Below are positions 5,159-10,174 of a DNA stretch of 10,174 nt, one piece after another. The stretch is from the NCBI GenBank assembly GCA_003223995.1, contig QHYA01000202.1:1-10174 (forward strand). The letters run 5' to 3'. Under the pieces are notes generated by a model that saw only the letters and a list, made by a program, of their open reading frames with translations, did no database searches and had not been told where the DNA came from. Position 1 is the stretch's first letter, and the number at the start of each line of letters is the position of its first letter. The stretch comes from Acidobacteriota bacterium (GTDB lineage: Bacteria > Acidobacteriota > Polarisedimenticolia > QHYA01). The position numbers and the translations under genes are program-made.

Positions 5159-5412
5159 CGGACCGACCGGTCTTCGACGCCGCCAGGAATCTGCTCTACC
5201 GGGAACATGACCCGGATTGCGAATGCGGACCATGCATCTCGGACAAGCGGCTCCTGGGGACCGTGGACGAAGAGTTCCACGCTCTGAGAGTCCGCATCGC
5301 GCAACTGGAGGAATATTGCAGCGCCTATGAGCGGCATCTCGATTACGCAGGGAAGAATCCATGGGACATCCTGCGGAAAGCCGGTGTCAAACTCCCGGAG
5401 CCACCAGAATGA
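5155..5412 (+). CDS. Small protein with His/Cys cluster and helix, 85 aa
   Basis: The gene overlaps both neighbours by ATGA. His18, Cys22, Cys24 and Cys27 (HDPDCECGPC) form a compact potential metal site. A Leu/Arg/Glu helix follows (residues 38-62, DEEFHALRVRIAQLEEYCSA), probably a short coiled coil. The tail is proline-rich (KLPEPPE). It shares the combination of Cys cluster and coiled coil with the protein at 3629, though in the reverse order. A zinc-stabilised dimer or adaptor is a reasonable inference; no homologue was recognised. Confidence 0.65.
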   Translation: MTDRPVFDAARNLLYREHDPDCECGPCISDKRLLGTVDEEFHALRVRIAQLEEYCSAYERHLDYAGKNPWDILRKAGVKLPEPPE

Positions 5413-6047
5413 GTTCGCAGACGCGCCTTCCGGACGAGGAAATCCTACGGGTCGGACATCCGGACGATTTCTCCCCCCATGAGGTCGACGACGTGATAGC
5501 CTTTATCGACAAAGAGCACTATCTGAAGTACCCCTTCAATCAGGACGGCTCCAAAAACCCGTATCAATATTGCTACGGTCTCGGGTATCTCGCCCGGAAG
5601 GAATCCCTGTGGGCCGCATTCGTAGCAGGTCTGTATCCGAACGCAGGATTCTGGAATGAACACTTCCCCTATCTGGTCTCGAGCAAGGGGCTTCCCTACA
5701 TCTTCCGTCATGCGGCGAACATCTATCGCATCGTGGCCTTCTATCAGGAGGATGCGGACCGACTCCTCCAGGGATTCGAGCGGTTCTGTTTCGTCTATCG
5801 GAGGACCAATATCCTCTTCGCTCTCCCGACACGGAAGGAGAGGGACGCAGTCTGCAATTGGGATTGGTTCGCCAAGAACGGGTTCAAGGACTACGGAGCG
5901 ACAAAGAACGCGGGAGCCAGGATATTCGCGAAGCATCTCGATTTCGAACCTATCGAGTACTCACCGTTCGAAATCGAGAGACAGGCAGGTAATAAGGAAA
6001 CCGAAATACGCATGGTCCATAAGCGACTCGAGGACTGGATGCGATGA
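5409..6047 (+). CDS. Uncharacterised soluble protein, 212 aa, aromatic-rich
   Basis: The ATG at 5409 overlaps the previous stop (ATGA) and has GGAG at 5397-5400. The protein is rich in Tyr, Phe and Trp and mostly helical, with no membrane span. Visible landmarks are an acidic N-terminus (residues 8-35), a Tyr-rich segment KNPYQYCYGLGYLARKESLW (49-68), GFWNEHFPYLV (80-90), helices around 96-130 and a CNWDWF motif (149-154). The tail is charged. No nuclease, methyltransferase or helicase motif could be identified. It is the largest product of the small-gene run and so the best candidate for an enzymatic or structural core there. No function is proposed. Confidence 0.7.
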   Translation: MSSQTRLPDEEILRVGHPDDFSPHEVDDVIAFIDKEHYLKYPFNQDGSKNPYQYCYGLGYLARKESLWAAFVAGLYPNAGFWNEHFPYLVSSKGLPYIFRHAANIYRIVAFYQEDADRLLQGFERFCFVYRRTNILFALPTRKERDAVCNWDWFAKNGFKDYGATKNAGARIFAKHLDFEPIEYSPFEIERQAGNKETEIRMVHKRLEDWMR

Positions 6048-6154
6048 CCGCCCGCATCTACCTCCGCATCTCCCGTCCGGCCCGCATACACTCGGTCAAC
6101 CGAGACGCAACGGGACTGGGGACGCGGACCCAGGCACGGGGGGTATTTAGGTAA
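6044..6154 (+). CDS. Possible 36-aa basic ORF, coupled to the upstream gene
   Basis: ATG at 6044 overlaps the stop of the 212-aa gene (ATGA), like the real couplings around it, and the frame ends at TAA 6152-6154. The product is Arg-rich (MTARIYLRISRPARIHSVNR) with no domain. It may be the true N-terminal part of the zinc-finger frame that begins immediately downstream in the -1 frame, separated by a frameshift near 6150. Alternatively it may be a chance reading frame. It is the only candidate here that ends in TAA. Confidence 0.3.
   Translation: MTARIYLRISRPARIHSVNRDATGLGTRTQARGVFR
6144..6150 (+). promoter_or_regulatory. Possible TATA-like element upstream of the zinc-finger frame
   Basis: TATTTAG is AT-rich against a G+C-rich background and could act as a TATA box, with transcription starting near 6173. 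No start codon for the downstream frame lies at that position, which weakens the call. Confidence 0.25.
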
Positions 6155-6384
6155 ACGGCTTCGCGTCAGACAAACGGTCCTGTCCCGTCTGCCATCAACG
6201 CTTTCAGAACGTGATTCGGCATCTCAAGGCCAACGCACGATGCCATTCAGCCGTCACAGAGGGCCGCCTGCTCGTTTCCGACGCGATACGATACTTCACC
6301 CGCCAAGAGCTGAAGGACGCGGGAGAGGCCCTCCGTGATGCTTACGAAGCGAATCCTGGAACTGGGAGTGGGGACGACTCATGA
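6151..6384 (+). CDS. Zinc-finger protein frame without a recognisable start codon
   Basis: Conserved-looking coding sequence runs from about 6151 to the TGA at 6382-6384, which overlaps the next ATG (ATGA). Near its beginning is a clear C2H2-like finger: CPVC at 6181-6192, then His and Cys (RHLKANARC), giving C-x2-C-x9-H-x6-C. A helical segment follows (SDAIRYFTRQELKDAGEALR) and an acidic tail. The frame is closed upstream by TAG at 6148-6150. Between that stop and the finger there is no ATG, GTG or TTG; the first in-frame GTG (6211) lies inside the finger and would destroy it. Either an indel disrupts the 5' end (real or from assembly), or the start is unusual. The CPVC finger resembles that of the regulator at 1997. 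Possibly a decayed gene. Confidence 0.5.
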   Translation, partial: VNGFASDKRSCPVCHQRFQNVIRHLKANARCHSAVTEGRLLVSDAIRYFTRQELKDAGEALRDAYEANPGTGSGDDS

Positions 6385-6545
6385 ACCGCAGCAACAAGAC
6401 CGAGGCCCGCTTCACCCGCCACTCGGAGCCCCCGACGCGCTGCCGGAAGTGCGGCCGCCCGATCCACTCGAACCAGTCCAAAATCACCGGCATCTGCGGC
6501 CTTTGCGTCCAGGACCTTCCGGACAATGGCGGCGATGCCCCGTGA
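6381..6545 (+). CDS. Zinc-ribbon protein, 54 aa
   Basis: The gene is coupled on both sides: ATGA with the zinc-finger frame and GTGA with the next gene. After a basic N-terminus there are two CxxC knuckles, Cys21/Cys24 (CRKC) and Cys39/Cys42 (CGLC), spaced by 14 residues as in many zinc ribbons. The tail is short and acidic. Minimal ribbons of this kind mediate nucleic-acid or protein contacts. The exact role cannot be told from sequence. G+C is somewhat raised relative to the flanking surface-protein genes. Confidence 0.65.
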   Translation: MNRSNKTEARFTRHSEPPTRCRKCGRPIHSNQSKITGICGLCVQDLPDNGGDAP

Positions 6546-6712
6546 AAGTCCCTTGGCCCCTGATCCGTGCCCTCTTCGGCTGCGCGGGTGTCCTGTTCCT
6601 CTATGCCGCCTTCCTGGGGCACCATGAGCTCTACGTCGTGAGTTGGAGGGCCGCCGGGATTCTCTTCTTGGCGATCACCGGCGCGGTCCTTTTCCATGAG
6701 GCCATCCGCTGA
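6542..6712 (+). CDS. Small two-helix membrane protein, 56 aa, GTG start
   Basis: GTG at 6542 overlaps the previous stop (GTGA); no ATG is available in frame between them. The product is nearly all membrane helix: about residues 6-25 (PLIRALFGCAGVLFLYAAF) and 34-53 (SWRAAGILFLAITGAVLFH), with a short polar loop (LGHHELYVV) and a minimal tail. Topology predicts both ends on the same side. Tiny double-span proteins such as this recur in the window (1740-1937, 4940-5158). They fit envelope, holin or secretion accessory roles, none of which can be proven here. Confidence 0.6.
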   Translation: MKVPWPLIRALFGCAGVLFLYAAFLGHHELYVVSWRAAGILFLAITGAVLFHEAIR

Positions 6713-6721
6713 GGATGTCTC

Positions 6722-6746
6722 TTATAGCGGGACGAGGATTGGGAGG
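6722..6746 (+). promoter_or_regulatory. TATA-like element and Shine-Dalgarno site before the LamG gene
   Basis: TTATAG at 6722-6727 is centred about 26 nt before the ATG at 6750. GGGAGG at 6741-6746 is three nt before it. The ribosome site decides the start over the in-frame ATG at 6696. If the TATA element were used, the transcript would start at the ATG and skip the ribosome site. Both signals together suggest the gene can be translated from an operon message and also transcribed separately. Confidence 0.4.
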
Positions 6747-6749
6747 CTA

Positions 6750-8006
6750 ATGAATCGCGGTATTCTCTTCGGGTTGGCACTGTCCGTAGGGATCCTCATT
6801 TTACTCTCCGCAGAGGGGAGTGCGACATACCCCCCGGTGACCAGTGGGAACATCGATGCCTATGACATGAGTACGCTCTCCGCTGGAAAGGTAAAGGACT
6901 TCGGACCCTCCGCGCTCGATCTGACGATCAGTGGACCGTCATCGACGAGTACGGCGTGTGGGGGGAGTGCTGGAGCATATGTGTTCAACGGAGTCACCGA
7001 CAAGATGTCGAATACGGCCTCCCCACTCGCATCCGCAACGTCCTGGAGCATTGCGTTCCACGCCAAGCCCACGCTGCTGTCGGAAGTCAATACATATCTC
7101 CTGACGTTCGGAGCCGGGTCAAGAGCCGTTCTGTACGGCTATCACACGAACCAATACGAGATATATGATGGGTCCTTCAAAGCCTCCACGACGATTGCCA
7201 ACACGGATTGCCACTGGATCATCTTCACATACGATTCCGGCGCCACGACATTGAAGTCCTATCTCGACGGGACTCAGATAACCACGACCAATACGGTGGT
7301 CACGCTCTCAGGGACCGGGACCTTCTACGTCGGGACGTCTGGATCTGCGGATTTCTGGGGCGGCACCTTGGATGAACTGTACATCTACAATCGCGCCCTC
7401 ACCGCACCAGAAGTGGACTGCATCTCAAACAATGTCTGTACCCAGAACCCCGTTGTGACGACGGGTGAGGGAACGATCATAACGTGTTCAACCACGATCG
7501 TCAACGGGAATCTCTCCTCGATGGGATCGTCCACAAGTGTAACGGTCGGCTTCCAGTTCGGTGTCAGTCCAACCCTAAGCGGCGCCGACAATATCACAGT
7601 GGAGACAAGAAACTCCACCGGAACATTCTCGCTGAATAAGAGCGGACTCGCAGAATCGACGTTCTACTATTTCCGTGCCTGGGCCAACGGGACGAATGCC
7701 ACGTACGCGCAAGGAGCGATCCTCTATTTCCAGACGCTAGCCTGTCCGACGATCTGCGGATCGGATCCCTATTCTCCGTCGAATCTTTGGAGTGTCGGAT
7801 TCCTGATTGGCGTGGCTGTAGTCCTGGCGGTCATGGGTGGGGCGACCCATAACCGCCTGTTCTTCATCCTCAGTGGCATTGCCATTTTCTTCATCGCATT
7901 CTACTCCGGATGCATGGGTGGTTTGGTGCCCGCAAGCCTCGTCGTGGTGGTCGGTATGTTCGCCATTCTTGAGGGGATCCCATACAAGGGGGAGTGGAAG
8001 AAATGA
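6750..8006 (+). CDS. Membrane-anchored surface protein: LamG-like lectin domain plus FN3-like stalk
   Basis: The ATG at 6750 has GGGAGG just upstream and directly starts a signal peptide (residues 1-25, core ILFGLALSVGILILLS). Residues 31-228 form a concanavalin-like LamG domain of the Laminin_G_3 type, with YVFNG (77-81), SWSIAFHAKP, the LDG turn (172-174) and the signature FWGGTLDELYIYNRALTAPE near 202-221. Residues 234-330 are an FN3/Ig-like module closely resembling that of the protein at 443-1789 (NGNL, GVSPTL, NITVETR, YYFRAWA). A Cys-containing linker leads to three membrane helices, about 347-363, 368-388 and 392-410, and a basic end (KGEWKK). Sequons are frequent. LamG domains typically bind glycans or cell-surface ligands, so a host-recognition spike or adhesin is inferred. 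Coupled by ATGA to the next membrane protein. Confidence 0.85.
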   Translation: MNRGILFGLALSVGILILLSAEGSATYPPVTSGNIDAYDMSTLSAGKVKDFGPSALDLTISGPSSTSTACGGSAGAYVFNGVTDKMSNTASPLASATSWSIAFHAKPTLLSEVNTYLLTFGAGSRAVLYGYHTNQYEIYDGSFKASTTIANTDCHWIIFTYDSGATTLKSYLDGTQITTTNTVVTLSGTGTFYVGTSGSADFWGGTLDELYIYNRALTAPEVDCISNNVCTQNPVVTTGEGTIITCSTTIVNGNLSSMGSSTSVTVGFQFGVSPTLSGADNITVETRNSTGTFSLNKSGLAESTFYYFRAWANGTNATYAQGAILYFQTLACPTICGSDPYSPSNLWSVGFLIGVAVVLAVMGGATHNRLFFILSGIAIFFIAFYSGCMGGLVPASLVVVVGMFAILEGIPYKGEWKK

Positions 8007-8581
8007 AGGCCACGAAGCACTACATCGAGGAACTGAAGTCCGGCGATTGGCGATGGACCCATGTGCAGCTTGGTGGGCTGATGCCCTCGAGGGGACCACG
8101 TCCATCCGGGAACGGACAGATCACCCTCGGCCGTCATCAATACACGGTCAATCCGGACTTCGATCACAAGACTGTCTCCCCGCGTCCCGCATGGGCCCTT
8201 GGCATCATCATGCTGGGATTCATGGGGATCTTCGGCGCAGCCGAGACGATTCAGTTCCCCATCGGAGCGATCACCTTCGCCCTCTTCGGCATCATCGCCA
8301 TCCTCGGCGGTCTGCTGAGCTATTCCAAGTCCCTGCACATCTACGCGCTCTTCTCCGAGGGGACGCCGATGCAGATTCCCCAGCTTCGCAAATGGATCGA
8401 CCGGGAGAAGATCGATGAGGCCATCGGCTTCACCTCGGACGCCATCGCCCTCGATGCGAAAAGCCAGCTCGGTCGAGAGATCCTGAATCCGAACATCCCT
8501 TGGGGGATGATCATCATGGCCGCCATCGCCGGACTCGGCGCAGGCGCCCTGATCGGGGTCATCGCGGCGCACGTCCGGTGA
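8003..8581 (+). CDS. Three-helix membrane protein with cytoplasmic-like loop, 192 aa
   Basis: The ATG at 8003 overlaps the stop of the LamG protein and has GGGGGAG upstream (7988-7994); GTG at 7994 is an alternative three codons earlier. Residues 1-62 are soluble. Helices follow at about 64-82 (WALGIIMLGFMGIFGAA) and 87-106 (IGAITFALFGIIAILGGLLS). A soluble, mostly helical loop covers 110-165 (LRKWIDREKIDEAI). A last helix lies at 167-189 (WGMIIMAAIAGLGAGALIGV), with a two-residue tail. It sits between the surface protein and the soluble protein/ATPase pair, so it could link an outer spike to an inner motor. VP3-like membrane proteins of pleolipoviruses occupy a comparable position, but sequence similarity was not established. 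Confidence 0.75.
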   Translation: MKATKHYIEELKSGDWRWTHVQLGGLMPSRGPRPSGNGQITLGRHQYTVNPDFDHKTVSPRPAWALGIIMLGFMGIFGAAETIQFPIGAITFALFGIIAILGGLLSYSKSLHIYALFSEGTPMQIPQLRKWIDREKIDEAIGFTSDAIALDAKSQLGREILNPNIPWGMIIMAAIAGLGAGALIGVIAAHVR

Positions 8582-8584
8582 GAT

Positions 8585-8980
8585 ATGGAAGAGGAACCGG
8601 AACCGCGCAATCCGCCCCAGGTCATCTTCGACGGGGAAGCCTGGATCGCGCAGAAGGAGGACCGGGAACACGCCATCCGGATCCTCATGCCAGAGTCTAA
8701 GACCCAGGCGGAGCTCCGGCGTCCCTTCATTACAAAGGTCGGCGGCCCGGTCCCGCCGATGCAATTGGCGGTTCGCGCGGAGTACCATTTCGAGCGGCTT
8801 CTCGCTCGAGCGGAGAAGCGTCCGATGCGTGAGGATGCGCATCAGGTCGTCACGAAGCTCTTGGACCTGGCTCAGAGCTCAAAAGGCTGGCGGGCCGATA
8901 AGATCGTGGAGGCCCATACCGGGACTCCGAAACCGCCCGTCCGTAAGTCTTGGATGGATGTGATCGTCGGCAGGAAGTGA
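8585..8980 (+). CDS. Soluble charged protein, 131 aa, between the membrane protein and the ATPase
   Basis: The ATG at 8585 is preceded by GGTGA at 8577-8581, which overlaps the stop of the upstream gene, so translation is probably coupled. The protein has no membrane span or Cys. The N-terminus is acidic and Pro-rich (MEEEPEPRNPP). Two helical segments follow, around 60-80 (LAVRAEYHFERLLARAEKR) and 84-97 (EDAHQVVTKLLDLA), and then a basic C-terminus (KPPVRKSWMDVIVGRK). It may be an adaptor to the ATPase encoded 196 nt downstream. No family was recognised. Confidence 0.7.
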   Translation: MEEEPEPRNPPQVIFDGEAWIAQKEDREHAIRILMPESKTQAELRRPFITKVGGPVPPMQLAVRAEYHFERLLARAEKRPMREDAHQVVTKLLDLAQSSKGWRADKIVEAHTGTPKPPVRKSWMDVIVGRK

Positions 8981-9086
8981 TCCTATCACCACTCGCAACC
9001 CAGTTCGACCGATGAGCCTTCTGGACCGATTCTTTCCGGTATTCTCTGGCTCTTCCGTGTCGTCACATCGGGAAACGTCTCTTCAT

Positions 9087-9105
9087 CATCCATGCGTCAT
9101 GGATG
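9087..9105. repeat. Perfect 8-bp inverted repeat with 3-nt loop
   Basis: CATCCATG and CATGGATG are separated by CGT in the non-coding gap 8981-9176. No T-run follows, so a protein-binding operator is as likely as an RNA hairpin. It lies about 72 nt before the ATPase start, upstream of the candidate promoter. Confidence 0.5.
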
Positions 9106-9133
9106 TATCGCGGCGTGCAACATTGCATCGGAG

Positions 9134-9149
9134 TTTAGATGAGCTAAAG
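9134..9149 (+). promoter_or_regulatory. Candidate promoter for the ATPase gene
   Basis: The AT-rich stretch holds a 5-bp inverted repeat, TTTAG and CTAAA (9134-9138 and 9144-9148). It lies about 28-40 nt before the ATG at 9177. No Shine-Dalgarno site precedes that ATG, which fits a leaderless transcript. The TATA match is weak. The rest of the gap 8981-9176 holds the 9087-9105 palindrome and pyrimidine-rich patches (about 9030-9055) that could end upstream transcription; no gene is seen in it. Confidence 0.3.
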
Positions 9150-9176
9150 AGCCTGTTCTCCATTAGTTGATCCAAG

Positions 9177-10174
9177 ATGCCCGAGGACAACGGAGGAACC
9201 GAGGCGTTCCTCGGCACTGAGCGCATGATCCAGGCCCAGGATCTGCTCGAGCGATTCCAGCAACTGAACTTCCAGGATGTCATCTCGATCATCATGTCGG
9301 GTGTCTGGGACCAGCGCCAGAAGCTGCTTCTGCTCGAGATGATCAATGAAGCGAGACGCATCGGTATCAAAGCCCCCTGGCAGATTACCGGACTCCTGAC
9401 CCGCCTACAAGCCGGGATTCCGGATTCGTTCCACATGGCCGACAGGACCGGCGGCCTCACGGGCGCCGCCTCGATGGTCTTCGACCGGCACAACGGCGGG
9501 ATGCAATGGCAAGTCCTCGAGGACGGCCCGCACATCCTGGCATCGAACTTCCGCGAAGGCCAGATGGGATGGATTTCCGGGAATCTCGGTACCGGGAAGA
9601 CGGCCACGGGAGTCTCGATCCTCGAACAGTGGATTGACATGGGGAACCGAGGGCTCTCGAACATCAAGACATCCGAGAAGGGATCCTACGACTACGTTCA
9701 GGACGTCCGGGAGATGCTTCTCCAGATCGCCTCGATCCTCGATGATCCGATTCCCGAGTATTGGCTGATGGTCTTTGACGAGCTCTACGGATCCGGTTGG
9801 TCCACGGCCCAGGCTTCGACATCGAAAGACAAGCAGCTGGACGGCTTCGTCCGATGCATCCGGAAGCTCGGAGGGAATCTTATTGTGATCGATCAGCTCG
9901 ACAAGAAGGTGCCGACTACGATTCAGGAATTGTCCAGTTCCCGATTTTTCTGCTACAAGCCAGGAGTCTTTACCATTGATCTCCGGGGACCCTATCGGTA
10001 CTTCCAAGCAAAGATTGAGAACTTCCCCCTGCCATCCATCGAATTCGATTCCAAGGCATTTGCCTTCTTTGCGACTACGGAGGTCATCGACTTCGAGAAG
10101 CTTTATCAGGCCCTTACCAAATGCCCGAGCCAAGAGGACTATCCTCGGGCCATCCGTACATTCCTGAAGGCGTG
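9177..10174 (+). CDS. P-loop ATPase of HerA/FtsK or packaging/secretion type (3' end outside window)
   Basis: The ATG at 9177 opens a frame with no stop up to the window edge: 332 complete codons, so the gene is partial. Residues 1-80 are helical and Gln/Leu-rich. Walker A is GNLGTGKT at 135-142, after a strand (MGWISG). Walker B is YWLMVFDE at 195-202, with the Asp-Glu pair expected of a hydrolysing ATPase. A further strand ending in Gln (GNLIVIDQ, 233-240) sits where HerA/FtsK-type enzymes carry a polar sensor residue. Arg-containing segments follow (LSSSR, DLRGPYR). No AAA+ second region or helicase motifs are seen. Such motors drive DNA packaging, conjugation or membrane-virion assembly; VP8-like ATPases of pleolipoviruses are one comparison. 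Placement after membrane and surface genes supports an assembly or export role, but the C-terminus is missing. The antisense frame at 10133-9405 is a shadow. Confidence 0.85.
   Translation, partial: MPEDNGGTEAFLGTERMIQAQDLLERFQQLNFQDVISIIMSGVWDQRQKLLLLEMINEARRIGIKAPWQITGLLTRLQAGIPDSFHMADRTGGLTGAASMVFDRHNGGMQWQVLEDGPHILASNFREGQMGWISGNLGTGKTATGVSILEQWIDMGNRGLSNIKTSEKGSYDYVQDVREMLLQIASILDDPIPEYWLMVFDELYGSGWSTAQASTSKDKQLDGFVRCIRKLGGNLIVIDQLDKKVPTTIQELSSSRFFCYKPGVFTIDLRGPYRYFQAKIENFPLPSIEFDSKAFAFFATTEVIDFEKLYQALTKCPSQEDYPRAIRTFLKA

Noticed and set aside
6060..6180. Possible tRNA or structured RNA, from the CTCGG-TCAA-CCGAG hairpin near 6090
   Set aside because: No cloverleaf, no TTCRANNC T-loop and no CCA-compatible acceptor stem; a lone 5-bp stem is not sufficient.
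6040..6384. TAG readthrough (6148-6150) as the explanation for the start-less zinc-finger frame
   Set aside because: Even if TAG were read as an amino acid, the extended frame has no start codon until well inside the 212-aa gene, so recoding does not resolve it.
7901..8842. Minus-strand frame of 313 codons across three plus-strand genes
   Set aside because: It spans gene boundaries and is Asp/Arg/His-rich, as expected of antisense shadow; the plus genes have membrane helices and ribosome sites.
8995..9020. GTTCGACC as a tRNA T-loop
   Set aside because: No matching stems on either side.
9405..10133. Minus-strand frame of 242 codons antisense to the ATPase
   Set aside because: The plus strand carries correctly spaced Walker A and B motifs in a continuous frame; the antisense product has no domain.

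Overview
The window reads as a compact piece of an archaeal accessory element: a virus, a provirus or a membrane-vesicle/conjugative plasmid. The archaeal assignment rests on AT-rich TATA-box-like elements about 26 nt upstream of starts that have little or no leader (3071-3077 before the ATG at 3100; 1963-1969 between divergent genes), on GGTGA-type Shine-Dalgarno sites (8577-8581, 3965-3970) and on Asn-X-Ser/Thr-rich surface proteins with simple signal sequences. No rRNA, tRNA, integrase, replication initiator, icosahedral capsid protein or CRISPR array was seen. The host lineage cannot be fixed by eye.

Layout. (1) Nucleotides 3-1789, plus strand: the C-terminal end of a membrane protein that begins outside the window, coupled to a signal-peptide surface protein whose Ig/FN3-like module is split by an inserted beta-rich domain. 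(2) 1937-1456, minus strand: two coupled two-helix membrane proteins that run antisense into the 3' end of the surface gene. (3) 1997-3039: a winged-helix/zinc regulator, divergent from the minus-strand pair across a shared TATA-like element, coupled to a single-pass exported protein. (4) 3100-6712: a dense run of small genes that starts from a TATA box with an overlapping palindrome. It holds a ribbon-helix-helix protein, small helical and Cys-rich (probably zinc) proteins, a basic winged-helix-like protein of unusually high G+C, tiny membrane proteins and a 212-aa protein I do not recognise. (5) 6750-10174: a putative structural or surface cassette. It holds a membrane-anchored LamG-like plus FN3-like protein, a three-helix membrane protein, a soluble charged protein and the first 332 residues of a P-loop ATPase of the HerA/FtsK or packaging/secretion type, which runs off the right edge.

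Working together. Most neighbouring genes overlap by one to four bases (ATGA, GTGA, TTGA, TGATG), so polycistronic transcription with translational coupling is the dominant arrangement. The rightmost cassette (lectin-like membrane-anchored spike, multi-helix membrane protein, ATPase) resembles the minimal virion set of membrane-enveloped, capsid-less archaeal viruses such as pleolipoviruses. That resemblance is in gene order and topology only and is an inference. The two surface proteins (443-1789 and 6750-8006) share one stalk-like module carrying different head domains, as expected for an interchangeable host-recognition system.

Points of doubt are the roughly 330-nt convergent overlap at 1456-1789, a zinc-finger reading frame at 6151-6384 with no usable start codon, and an in-frame TAG joining the genes at 3100 and 3322.
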